Shown: piece by piece, positions 1 to 6,570 of the stretch
Layout of the letters: the number at the start of each line of letters is the position of its first letter
How positions within the stretch are numbered: position 1 is the stretch's first letter
Origin: CAYWKU01 sp964459325
Lineage (GTDB): Bacteria; RBG-13-61-14; CAYWKU01
Assembly: GCA_964459325.1 (NCBI GenBank)
Contig: CAYWKU010000055.1
Location: 1 to 11,381, forward strand
Direction: 5' to 3'
DNA length: 11,381 nucleotides
Program-made: the position numbers and the translations under genes
Notes under the pieces: generated by a model
What the model was told of the DNA's origin: nothing
Seen by the model: the letters and a program-made list of their open reading frames with translations, nothing else
Database searches by the model: none

Positions 1-1
1 T

Positions 2-577
2 AAGTATTACACCCAGTTGGTGCTTTTTCACTTACCTAAAGCGGGAAGCTTGGTAATATTCCCCGGCCTGCTGTTTTTCATCAGTTCGTGGTATTACTGG
101 TTTCACGATAAGGGCGCCTTCGGGCTTCACAAGCTGATTGTCCGGGACAGGTACAGCGAATTCTGGAGCAGCTTCAACCAGGCCAGTCGAGGTCAATGGG
201 TCAAAACCTGGGGAATGAGCGTTCCGCCGGTAGTGATAATGTTCGTCAGCTTATACTTTTTGAACCGGGCTTTCAACATAGATGCGCCCTTTTTGCAGTG
301 CATGGTGGTCATGCCGGTGGCGTTGCTGCTTATGGACTTGCCAATAGCGTTTTCGGGGTTCGGTACCACAACGCTGGCCTGGATGACGCTTTTCGGCAAT
401 TACGGAGACGGGGCGGACATAGCGGCGCTCAGCCTGTTTCTGCCTTCCGCCCGGCTTTTGTGCCGCGCTGCTATAGGTGGAATTTCCCTGTTTCCCGCGT
501 TGAGAAGCCTGGGCAACATCCCCCCGGCGGATTTGGTGGATGGGGAGGAAGTGGCGGAGGTGGCCGCCAATCAGTAA
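2..577 (+). CDS. Flippase-like / lysylphosphatidylglycerol synthase TM-region protein, C-terminal part (5' truncated)
   Basis: The frame is open to the left edge of the window, so the start lies outside; 191 codons are visible. The protein is strongly hydrophobic. Likely membrane segments are a stretch containing FPGLLFFISSWYYWF, one containing VPPVVIMFVSLYFL, one containing VVMPVALLLMDLPIAF, and a last one containing LLCRAAIGGISLFPAL. The pattern of a membrane helix ending in LPIAFSGFGT, then a hydrophobic stretch ending LFGNYG, then a helix with the run ARLLCRAAIGG, matches the UPF0104 / LPG_synthase_TM (AglD-like) family, whose members have the conserved order 'lP-s-gGlG-E ... G ... R-l--l-G'. 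Members are integral membrane proteins proposed to flip or transfer lipid-linked groups. The acidic tail (DLVDGEEVAEVAA) is probably cytoplasmic. Its last 7 bases overlap the end of the convergent acyl-CoA dehydrogenase. The family call rests on pattern memory; the role is unknown. Confidence 0.6.
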   Translation, partial: KYYTQLVLFHLPKAGSLVIFPGLLFFISSWYYWFHDKGAFGLHKLIVRDRYSEFWSSFNQASRGQWVKTWGMSVPPVVIMFVSLYFLNRAFNIDAPFLQCMVVMPVALLLMDLPIAFSGFGTTTLAWMTLFGNYGDGADIAALSLFLPSARLLCRAAIGGISLFPALRSLGNIPPADLVDGEEVAEVAANQ

Positions 578-1776
578 TTCAACTCCAGTTTTGCCGCCTG
601 CATCAGGTTGATGTCGGTGGTCCCGGCGCCTATTTCCAGCAGCTTGGCGTCCCTCATCATCTTTTCTACGTGGTACTCCCGCATGTAGCCGTATCCTCCG
701 TGGATGTCTATAGCTTTCAGGGCCACATCCGTCGCTGCGCGGGATGCGTATGCCTTTTGAGCGCACACGAAGGTAAAGTCCTTTTTGCCGTTTTTGGCCA
801 TCCATGCCAGCCGGTGCACGGCGTTGCGGACGTTTTCCTGCATGATGTACATGTCCGCCAGCCTTAGCTGTATCGCCTCGAACTGCCCGATGGGCCTGCC
901 GAACTGTACCCTCTGCTTGGCATACTCGACGCTTAATTCGTAACACTTCTCGATGATGCCCAGTGCCATGGCGGGCAAAGCGCTGCGCTCGCTACCCAGG
1001 CTTTCCTTGGCGGCGTCTCTGATGTTTTCCTTTTCCTCCCCCAGGAGGTTTTCCCGTGGCACGCGCACGTCGTCCATGAAGATTTCGCCGGTGGGGGAGT
1101 CTTTCATACCCATCTTGTGAAATGGTTTACCGGTGCTCACTCCCTCCATGTCGCGCTCGATAATGAAGCTGTGCACCGGCTGTTCCTTCTTGGGCTGACC
1201 CCGGTCGATCTTGGCGTAAACCACGAAAACGTCGGCGTAGGGGGCATTGGTGATGAAGGTTTTCGAACCGTTGAGAATGAAATGGTCGTTGTCGGGCACG
1301 GCGACGGTCTTCATGCTTCCGAAAGCGTCGGAGCCCGCGCCCGGTTCGGTAAGCCCCCACGCTCCGATTTTTTCGCAGGTCATCACGGGTATGGCGTAGT
1401 TCCTAATCTGGTCTGCGTTGCCCTTGGTGGCGATGGCGCCTCCACAAAGACCGATGCTTGCACCCCAACTCATAGCATAACCCGGCGCCCAGCGGGAAAG
1501 CTCCTTCATGAGAATGAAACTCATCATGGGGTCGTCGCCGCCCAACCCGATGCGGCCTTCCCCGGAATCGCCTTCCTTTTCGAGTTTATCGGCCTTCTTT
1601 TCCAATCCCTGTTGAATCATTTCGCCGATTCCCAGTGCCTTCATCATTCTTCGGCTCAGGTCGTATGGCAGAATGATCTCGTTGTCCAGGTCATGGACAG
1701 CGGGGGCCAGCTCCTTTTCGCTGAAGTCCCGCACGGCTTTCTGTACCATTTGCTGAGCTTCGGTTAACTCGAACAT
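571..1776 (-). CDS. Acyl-CoA dehydrogenase, isovaleryl-CoA/long-chain type active site
   Basis: This 401-residue FAD flavoprotein should oxidise an acyl-CoA to the 2-enoyl-CoA and pass electrons to ETF. It has the usual family length and order: N-terminal helical domain, middle beta domain with signature AWGLTEPGAGSD (139-150), and C-terminal helical domain with QFGRPIGQFEAIQLRLADM (291-309). The catalytic glutamate of the medium-chain type, found in the motif YEGT, is absent: the equivalent motif is EIGAGT (381-386) with Ala384. Glu263 in LGSERSALPA aligns with the helix-G glutamate (Glu254) used by isovaleryl-CoA dehydrogenase, so the enzyme looks intact but of the IVD/LCAD type. Residues about 55-82 form a charged, glycine-rich insertion in the N-terminal domain. 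The start has a strong AGGGAGG ribosome binding site a few bases upstream. The gene is monocistronic here and is read away from the SRPBCC gene. The substrate is unknown; a branched or long acyl-CoA is inferred. Confidence 0.93.
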   Translation of the reverse strand: MFELTEAQQMVQKAVRDFSEKELAPAVHDLDNEIILPYDLSRRMMKALGIGEMIQQGLEKKADKLEKEGDSGEGRIGLGGDDPMMSFILMKELSRWAPGYAMSWGASIGLCGGAIATKGNADQIRNYAIPVMTCEKIGAWGLTEPGAGSDAFGSMKTVAVPDNDHFILNGSKTFITNAPYADVFVVYAKIDRGQPKKEQPVHSFIIERDMEGVSTGKPFHKMGMKDSPTGEIFMDDVRVPRENLLGEEKENIRDAAKESLGSERSALPAMALGIIEKCYELSVEYAKQRVQFGRPIGQFEAIQLRLADMYIMQENVRNAVHRLAWMAKNGKKDFTFVCAQKAYASRAATDVALKAIDIHGGYGYMREYHVEKMMRDAKLLEIGAGTTDINLMQAAKLELNY

Positions 1777-1852
1777 AATCTCCCTCCCTTTTTCCGGCTT
1801 GTAAAAATCGACATTATTAATATGGGAATTACCACCCGGAACTCACGGGTAA

Positions 1853-1881
1853 AATATGTATTCTCCGGAAAAATTCCGCAA
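1853..1881 (-). promoter_or_regulatory. Candidate promoter of the acyl-CoA dehydrogenase gene
   Basis: Read on the minus strand, TTGCGG (1881-1876) and CATATT (1858-1853) are separated by 17 bases; the -35 matches 3/6 and the -10 4/6 to the sigma-70 consensus. The -35 overlaps the palindrome CGGAA-AAA-TTCCG (1866-1878), which could be an operator. This is by-eye matching only and may be chance. Confidence 0.3.
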
Positions 1882-1902
1882 CTTGTTTAAACAAACTCAA
1901 TA

Positions 1903-2067
1903 CCAAGATTCCCGGATAAGGAGACGGACCGGCTTCACACCTTGACCGCTCCCGGGGGGTTCATAAAATATGCTCATCACCGGGGCGGTGATAACAGTTC
2001 TCAGGTTTTTGGCCCGCCATAAGCTACCCTGCGGTCAAGGTGAGCTACCCTTAACGGGGAATCTTGG
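1903..2067. mobile_element. MITE-like element, copy 1 (165 bp, perfect 11-bp TIRs, 10-bp target duplication)
   Basis: The element begins with CCAAGATTCCC (1903-1913) and ends with its exact reverse complement GGGAATCTTGG (2057-2067). Allowing two mismatches, the terminal inverted repeats extend to about 19 bp. It is flanked by a perfect 10-bp direct repeat AAACTCAATA (1893-1902 and 2068-2077), the mark of transposition. A second inverted repeat, CACCTTGACCGC (1938-1949) and GCGGTCAAGGTG (2031-2042), lies inside, with a small hairpin ATCACC/GGTGAT at 1976-1992 in the centre, so a transcript would fold into one long stem. It encodes nothing. A diverged copy in the same orientation lies at 9004-9166. 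An element this small and non-coding would need a transposase supplied elsewhere; 10-bp duplications occur in IS1- and IS4-like families, but the parent is unknown. Confidence 0.85.
1942..1969 (+). promoter_or_regulatory. Promoter-like sequence inside MITE copy 1, reading toward 2142
   Basis: TTGACC (1942-1947) and TAAAAT (1964-1969) each match sigma-70 consensus at 5 of 6 positions and are 16 bases apart. It points to the SRPBCC gene. The -35-like part belongs to the internal inverted repeat, so it may be conserved for structure instead. Copy 2 keeps the spacing with a weaker -10 (CAAAAT). Confidence 0.4.
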
Positions 2068-2079
2068 AAACTCAATACC

Positions 2080-2107
2080 TTGCGGGTTTAGAGGAATTTG
2101 TTGTAAT
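2080..2107 (+). promoter_or_regulatory. Candidate native promoter of the SRPBCC gene
   Basis: TTGCGG (2080-2085) and TGTAAT (2102-2107) are 16 bases apart; the -10 matches 5/6 but the -35 only 3/6. It begins 3 bases after the right target duplication of the MITE-like element, so the insertion would have spared it. Confidence 0.3.
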
Positions 2108-2141
2108 TTAACCTCATAGGATTATCCAAAAGGGGAAATCA

Positions 2142-2672
2142 ATGCGTCTTGAAAATAAGGAAATCGTCAGGCAGAAACCGGAGGAGGTATATCGCAAGGT
2201 AAAGGATGAACCCCCCGATCTGGTGCCTTACATCCCGTTCATATACAAAATCGAGCAGCTCAGCCGGGAAGGCCGCTCCGATAGCAAGACGAAAGTGGTT
2301 AACCACTGGTACGCAGACGTGGACGTACCGAAGATGCTGAAGGCCATTTACAGGCCGGAGCTGCTTCAATGGAAAGACCACGCTGTTTGGGACGACGAAA
2401 AGATGCGGGCCGACTTCGAACTGGAATGCGTCTACGACCCCAAGTTGTACGAACTGACCGGCAGCCTGACCTTTAATGCGTCGGGTGAGGATAAGACTGA
2501 GCTGCACCTTTCGGTAGACCTGAGCATCAATTATGACCGGTTGCCGGGAGTGCCGAAGTTTCTGGCACGGCGGATAAAGAACACCATTGACGACCTAGTT
2601 CGCAACAAAGTACCGCCCAATCTCAATCTCCTGGCGATAGCGCTGAACAAGTACTTTGAAGCCAACCCGTAG
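2142..2672 (+). CDS. SRPBCC/START-like protein of unknown ligand
   Basis: This 176-residue soluble protein has no signal peptide or membrane segment. An N-terminal strand region is followed by a proline-rich loop (EPPDLVPYIPF, about 23-33), then several polar beta strands (about 48-131), and a long C-terminal amphipathic helix (about 137-174). This order, with the strands curling round a C-terminal helix, resembles the SRPBCC (START / polyketide cyclase / COQ10) fold, which binds hydrophobic ligands. I do not recognise the subfamily. The start is supported by AAGGGGA a few bases before the ATG. The gene stands alone, divergent from the acyl-CoA dehydrogenase and closed by a terminator at 2674-2713. 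A link to lipid or acyl metabolism is only suggested by the neighbour. Confidence is high for a real gene, moderate for the fold. Confidence 0.65.
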   Translation: MRLENKEIVRQKPEEVYRKVKDEPPDLVPYIPFIYKIEQLSREGRSDSKTKVVNHWYADVDVPKMLKAIYRPELLQWKDHAVWDDEKMRADFELECVYDPKLYELTGSLTFNASGEDKTELHLSVDLSINYDRLPGVPKFLARRIKNTIDDLVRNKVPPNLNLLAIALNKYFEANP

Positions 2673-2673
2673 T

Positions 2674-2713
2674 TACCCGGATACTTCAGAAGAAACGGGT
2701 ATAGTTATTTTTT
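2674..2713 (+). terminator. Rho-independent-like terminator after the SRPBCC gene
   Basis: Stem arms TACCCG (2674-2679) and CGGGTA (2696-2701) enclose a 16-base loop that can form a small inner TTC/GAA pairing. A six-T run follows at 2708-2713. It starts 2 bases after the stop codon. The T run overlaps the last codons of the convergent Nudix gene; on the minus strand no T run follows, so it should act in one direction. The stem is short. Confidence 0.5.
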
Positions 2714-3436
2714 ACCCTTCGGGGAACACGGGATTTCATCCGCCGACGAAAATTCGGCGACCTGTGAAAGACAAAGGTAGGTGGGAATTATCATAGGCAA
2801 TTCTTCCCGCCGTGCTTTTTCAATGGCGTCGGAGGGACTTATCCATATTCCCTCGCTGACCTCTCCCTCGAAAAAACGGGGCCTTTGCACTTCCGGTACC
2901 TCGACAATGAAAAAACGGGTGTCGAACCGGCGGCGTGAACCGGGCGGCGTAACCCAGTGGCTCAGGTAACACAAGCGGTCCGTCGCGAGCCTGAGGTTTT
3001 CTTCGGCGAGTATCTCTGTAAACGCTATCTCGCAGTTTTGCAACATTGTCCTGTAAGCGTCGTACTTTTTGCGCACTTCTTTGATATTGAAATCGGGGAT
3101 AGCGTCGTCGTCTCGATAAACCAGCAAAATCCCCGCCTCCTCGAAAAGCTCTCTCAATCCCGCCACCCAGTGTCCCATCGAAGTCGCAGGGTCAAGCTCG
3201 CTTCCGAGTACTTGACGAGCTTTGGCTGGTTCCAATCCTGCGCAACGCTTCAGCACTTCGTCGGCGCAATCTTCGGCATCTATTTTGCCTCCGGGAAAAA
3301 CGTAAAATCCCCCGAGAAATTCCAGGCTGTCCTGTCGGCGGGTCATGTACACTTCAATGCCGCCGGTTTCGGACCGCCGTACCGGAATTACGCTGCTGGC
3401 AGGCTCGGCGGGCGCCATATCATCCGACAAGTACAT
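2705..3436 (-). CDS. Nudix hydrolase, NUDT19/RP2-like with split Nudix box
   Basis: This 243-residue protein has a Nudix core. FPGGKID (47-53) supplies the first glycine of the box, and RELFEEAGILL (95-105) supplies the catalytic REUxEExGU part with metal-binding Glu96, Glu99 and Glu100. Between them lie about 30 residues more than the usual GX5EX7RE spacing. That split box is typical of the NUDT19/RP2 branch, whose studied eukaryotic members hydrolyse CoA and acyl-CoA; extending that activity here is inference. The gene follows the GMC dehydrogenase on the same strand with 47 bp between, so it may be the last gene of that operon. The ribosome binding site is weak (GGGAA about 13 bases upstream); a second ATG at residue 7 is an alternative start. 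The 3' end converges on the SRPBCC gene. Confidence 0.88.
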   Translation of the reverse strand: MYLSDDMAPAEPASSVIPVRRSETGGIEVYMTRRQDSLEFLGGFYVFPGGKIDAEDCADEVLKRCAGLEPAKARQVLGSELDPATSMGHWVAGLRELFEEAGILLVYRDDDAIPDFNIKEVRKKYDAYRTMLQNCEIAFTEILAEENLRLATDRLCYLSHWVTPPGSRRRFDTRFFIVEVPEVQRPRFFEGEVSEGIWISPSDAIEKARREELPMIIPTYLCLSQVAEFSSADEIPCSPKGKK

Positions 3437-3447
3437 TTACAGAGTTA

Positions 3448-3480
3448 TATTCCCACTACACTAAGCTGTATTCCAACCAC
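3448..3480 (-). repeat. Tandem 12-bp direct repeats between the GMC and Nudix genes
   Basis: TATTCCCACTAC (3448-3459) and TATTCCAACCAC (3469-3480), plus-strand sense, match at 10 of 12 positions. They start 21 bp apart, about two helical turns, and fill most of the 47-bp gap upstream of the Nudix start. They could be a tandem operator or an internal regulatory site; chance is possible. Confidence 0.35.
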
Positions 3481-3483
3481 CCC

Positions 3484-4986
3484 TCAGGCGCTCCACTCCT
3501 TAGCGGTGTCTTTTAAATTGTCCGCCACTCTTTCCGCAAGCGCCATGATGGTCAGGTAAGGGTTAACGTGCGAGCTTTTCGGGAACAGGGAGGCGTCGGC
3601 CACGTGAAGCCACGGGTAGCCGTGCACCCGACCGTATGAATCGGTCACCGAGTTTTCCGGGGAAGCGCCCATGCCGCAACCGCCCTGGGGATGCGCCGAT
3701 GAGATGGGCGCCTTCACGGAAACGAAATTGCGAGGCGAAATAAACTCCTCGAGCTTAGCGTCCGATACGTCGCCGGGGCCGAAAATCATATTGTCCGCGC
3801 ACGGCATCACCACCTCTTCGCAGCCGGCGGCGAAAAATATTCGGGTGGTGTGGGCCTGGGCGTGACAAATGGATTCGATGCTGTCCTTCGATATTTCGTA
3901 CTTGAACTGGGCATTCCCTCCCTTATCCAGCACCACCTTGTTTTTAGGCGAAGCCTTGTCGTGATTGAGAACAATCATGCACATGAACCGGGTATAGTTT
4001 TTCATCATATTTTTTAAGTCTTTACCCCACAGTCCCAGGTGCTTGGTGGAAGTGAACGGGTAGTAAAAGGCCGTCTCAATGTAATGGTTATGGGATTCGG
4101 AGAAATGCGGAGTGTAATACGTTTTCGGAAAGCCGCGATAGTTCTTTATGACTTCGGGATACACTCCATAAACGGTAAGCGCCGGATGCACGGTCAGGTA
4201 CTTGCCAAGAGTGGGCAGTTGCTTCCCCATGCCGGAGCGCAACATTATCGCCGGCGACCCGGGGCACCCGCCGGCCAGCACCACCTTCCGGGCCTTTATC
4301 TCCACCTCCCCCTCCGGCCAGGGGCCGGGCAACGTGCCCGCAAGAGCCGGATAAACGGTCGCGTAAACCGTCCCGTCCTTTACCTTGTTAACCAGGCAGT
4401 TGGGCACAAGCTCCACCCCCGCGTCCTTCGCCCGGGGTATCTGCACTTCCATGGTGCCCTGTTTTCCACCTTCGGCGCAGCCCAGGTTGCAGAATCCGTG
4501 CTGCTGGCAACCCTTGAGGTTGAGCTTAATCTTTTCCACCGGCCATCCCAGCTTATCGCACCCTTCCTTGAACAGGCGGTTGTTGTCGTTAATCATGTCC
4601 GCGTCGGGCTCGATGACGTTTATCTCTTCCTCTATCCGGTCGAACCTCGGCTCCAGCTCATCCGGCGTAATTCCCGGCACGCTCCATTCGTCGTAAACCT
4701 TCTCCGGCAGCCGGAAGGTCACGCCGGTGTACATGATGGTGCTGCCTCCTACGCCCTTGCCGGCGATGACGGTGACGGAGCCGTTCAGGGTGGGCCACGC
4801 TCCACCGTGCCACAACAGGTTCATCATCTCTATCTCGCGCTGGGTAAAGTATTCGTGAGGGAAATGGGGGCCGGTTTCGAGGAGCGCCACTTTCGCGCCT
4901 GATTCGACCAGAGGTATCAGCCGGTCGGCAACCGTGCCTCCGCCCGCTCCGGAGCCGACAATCACCACGTCATACTCGCGCTTCAT
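3484..4986 (-). CDS. GMC-family FAD oxidoreductase (alcohol dehydrogenase/oxidase type), large subunit
   Basis: This 500-residue flavoprotein should oxidise an alcohol to a carbonyl. The N-terminal dinucleotide-binding motif GSGAGG (11-16) is followed by Glu37 for the FAD ribose and the GMC signature GKGVGGST (76-83). Cys160, Cys166 and Cys170 lie in CQQHGFCNLGC, followed by KQGT, an arrangement like that of plant and yeast long-chain fatty alcohol oxidases. The C-terminal domain has AHPQGGCGMG with His432 and VNPYLTIMALAER with Asn475, the His/Asn catalytic pair of cholesterol and choline oxidases. There is no Tat or Sec signal, so it is probably cytoplasmic. The start chosen here has GGAGGTG seven bases upstream; its ATG overlaps the stop of the small-subunit gene as ATGA, so the two are translationally coupled. 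A 33-residue arginine-rich upstream extension is rejected. The substrate is unknown; a long-chain or polycyclic alcohol is inferred. Confidence 0.92.
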   Translation of the reverse strand: MKREYDVVIVGSGAGGGTVADRLIPLVESGAKVALLETGPHFPHEYFTQREIEMMNLLWHGGAWPTLNGSVTVIAGKGVGGSTIMYTGVTFRLPEKVYDEWSVPGITPDELEPRFDRIEEEINVIEPDADMINDNNRLFKEGCDKLGWPVEKIKLNLKGCQQHGFCNLGCAEGGKQGTMEVQIPRAKDAGVELVPNCLVNKVKDGTVYATVYPALAGTLPGPWPEGEVEIKARKVVLAGGCPGSPAIMLRSGMGKQLPTLGKYLTVHPALTVYGVYPEVIKNYRGFPKTYYTPHFSESHNHYIETAFYYPFTSTKHLGLWGKDLKNMMKNYTRFMCMIVLNHDKASPKNKVVLDKGGNAQFKYEISKDSIESICHAQAHTTRIFFAAGCEEVVMPCADNMIFGPGDVSDAKLEEFISPRNFVSVKAPISSAHPQGGCGMGASPENSVTDSYGRVHGYPWLHVADASLFPKSSHVNPYLTIMALAERVADNLKDTAKEWSA

Positions 4987-5450
4987 GCCTTCACCTCCAG
5001 CTCGCACTTGCAAAGCTTTCGGATGACGGGGTCGGCGAAGGGTTTGTCCGGGAGCACGGGGCCTTCGTAATCGAAGGTTTCCCATATGTCTTCGCGGGTA
5101 TAGTATCCCATGCAGGTGTAACTCTTCAGACCTAGAAAACCGAGGCGCAGGCGGCTTACGGGAGCCGACTCGAAAAACTTGAGCTCCCGGTCCTTGGCCT
5201 CGTCACTGTTTTTGGTGAATGGCTTCCCGCCGAAAAATATGCCCATGAACTCGATGAGGCCGAGCAGCATCATTAGCTGGGAGCGAAGGCTTTCCTGAAG
5301 TCTTCCCATTGACCAGTCGACTATTCCGGCGGTCTGCATGGTGCCGGCGCCGGGCGAGTCTTCGTCGGCGGGAACGATGCGGTCGGCGACCGCCATGAAA
5401 ATTTTTAGGCGCTTTCCCTTCAGGTACTTGCATTTATACACTTCCGCCAT
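4983..5450 (-). CDS. Gluconate 2-dehydrogenase subunit 3-like small subunit of the GMC enzyme
   Basis: This 155-residue protein contains the motif VADRIVPADEDSPGA (about 21-35), the hallmark of the Gluconate_2-dh3 family, followed by helices and a C-terminal YYTREDIWETFDYEGP segment that resembles the family's closing motif. In known complexes this subunit partners a GMC flavoprotein; here it directly precedes one with an ATGA overlap. The well-studied periplasmic gluconate dehydrogenase has a Tat-secreted subunit 3 and a cytochrome c subunit; this protein starts MAEVYKCKYLKGK with no twin arginine, and no cytochrome gene is nearby, so the electron acceptor is unknown. The start is placed at 5450 because AGGGGG lies 6 bases upstream. 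The frame stays open for 64 more codons upstream, but that part is basic and cysteine-rich, unlike the family, and runs across the start of the divergent epimerase gene. Confidence 0.85.
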   Translation of the reverse strand: MAEVYKCKYLKGKRLKIFMAVADRIVPADEDSPGAGTMQTAGIVDWSMGRLQESLRSQLMMLLGLIEFMGIFFGGKPFTKNSDEAKDRELKFFESAPVSRLRLGFLGLKSYTCMGYYTREDIWETFDYEGPVLPDKPFADPVIRKLCKCELEVKA

Positions 5451-5567
5451 CGGAAACCCCCTCTCCCTGTAGTTAAAAAGGAGTTTAGCACAAACAATTT
5501 TCCCGGGTAACCCCCGGCAGCACGGCTTTGTTGGAAAACCGGCAAAAAAGGTTATCTTCCTCACCAG

Positions 5568-6548
5568 ATGAGACTTTTTGTAACAGGCGCAGGGGGATTT
5601 CTGGGAAAGGGCATAACCTCCAAGCTCCTCGAAGAAGGCCATACCGTTACCGCCCTGCTGCTCCCCAGCGAAGATGCGGAACCGCTGGCGGGAGCGGACA
5701 TCGTCCGCGGAGACGTAACCCGCCCTGAAACGTTGACGGGCAAGCTAGATTCCCACGACGCGGTGGTTCATCTCGCAGGAGCCGTAGGCTACGGTCAAAG
5801 CCGGGAGCTTTGCAAAAACGTCAACCACCTGGGCGCCCGTAATGTGGCCCGAGAAGCGGTGAATGCGGACGTCAGGCGCTTTGTCCACATGAGCTCGGTC
5901 TCGGTCTATGGCAGGGTTCCGAACGTTAAGATAACCGAGGATTTTCCGCATAAGAAAATCGGCGACCCGTACGGCGATACGAAAATTGATGCCGAAAAGG
6001 AACTCCGCCCCCTGGAAGCCGAGGGAAAACTAGACCTGACAATGATAAGACCCACCGTGGTTTACGGGCCGGGGGACGACAAGTTCCTTCCCGCACTGGT
6101 GAAAAACCTGAAACGCGGCGCCATGAGGGTAATCGGCAACGGAAAAAATTCGGTGGACCTTATCCACATAAAGGACGTGGCCGATTTCGTGGCTCTGGTT
6201 TTGAGGGAGCCGAAATCAATCGGTCAGACGTACAACCTGACTAACCCCGAAAACCCAACCTGGAACGAAATGCTGGCTCATATTGCAAAGCTTCTCGACG
6301 TTCCTTTGCCGGAGAAAAAAGTCCCTTATCGGACGGCCATGTTTGCCGGCGCCCTCGCCGAGTTTATATCCCGGTTTACCGGGAAGCCACCCATACTGTC
6401 CAGATATACAGTGTGGGTAATCGGGCGCCAGTATCACTACTCCACCGAGCACATGCGAGAGCACCTGGGCTTTGTTCCCTCCATTGATTTACTACAGGGC
6501 ATTACCGAGTGCGTCGGGCAGATTGCATTACATCGAACCTATGAATGA
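5568..6548 (+). CDS. Extended SDR, NAD-dependent epimerase/dehydratase family
   Basis: This 326-residue protein has a Rossmann domain with TGAGGFLG (6-13) for NAD(P), a conserved HLAG (68-71), the Ser pair at 109-110 and the catalytic YxxxK (Tyr135, Lys139). After that come RPTVVYGPGD (161-170) and DLIHIKDVADFVALVL, both typical of extended SDRs. The spacing resembles the 3-beta-hydroxysteroid dehydrogenase / nucleotide-sugar epimerase branch, so the substrate could be a sterol-like alcohol, a sugar nucleotide or a CoA-linked compound; sequence does not decide. It begins 117 bp from the divergent GMC operon and is followed by a 97-bp gap before the BKACE gene. No good ribosome binding site is visible (only a weak AGG about 16 bases upstream), yet MRLFVTGAGG is the canonical start of the fold, so the start is likely right and translation may be weak or atypical. 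Confidence 0.9.
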   Translation: MRLFVTGAGGFLGKGITSKLLEEGHTVTALLLPSEDAEPLAGADIVRGDVTRPETLTGKLDSHDAVVHLAGAVGYGQSRELCKNVNHLGARNVAREAVNADVRRFVHMSSVSVYGRVPNVKITEDFPHKKIGDPYGDTKIDAEKELRPLEAEGKLDLTMIRPTVVYGPGDDKFLPALVKNLKRGAMRVIGNGKNSVDLIHIKDVADFVALVLREPKSIGQTYNLTNPENPTWNEMLAHIAKLLDVPLPEKKVPYRTAMFAGALAEFISRFTGKPPILSRYTVWVIGRQYHYSTEHMREHLGFVPSIDLLQGITECVGQIALHRTYE

Positions 6549-6570
6549 AAATCCTCAAAGCTGCTGCGCA

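Larger units (their letters stand above)
1777..2141. other. Divergent intergenic region, 365 bp, no gene
   Basis: The region separates the acyl-CoA dehydrogenase (minus) from the SRPBCC gene (plus). Almost half of it is the MITE-like element at 1903-2067 with its 10-bp flanking duplications; the outer parts carry weak promoter candidates for each gene. Removing the element and one duplication would leave a compact intergenic region of about 190 bp. A short palindrome (CGGAA-AAA-TTCCG, 1866-1878) and an ACCCG/CGGGT inverted repeat (about 1835-1851) lie on the acyl-CoA dehydrogenase side. No open frame with a ribosome binding site was seen. Confidence 0.7.

Noticed and set aside
196..946. Long open frames across the end of the first gene and the acyl-CoA dehydrogenase
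   Set aside because: Rich in Arg, Gly, His and Pro, as expected from out-of-frame reading of GC-rich genes, and overlapped by two well-supported genes.
4987..5085. 33-residue N-terminal extension of the GMC protein
   Set aside because: Arginine-rich, overlaps the small-subunit gene, and the ATG at 4986 has GGAGGTG and directly precedes the FAD-binding strand.
5451..5642. 64-residue N-terminal extension of the subunit-3-like protein, possibly a signal sequence
   Set aside because: No twin-arginine motif or proper hydrophobic core; it crosses the divergent epimerase start, while ATG 5450 has a strong ribosome binding site.
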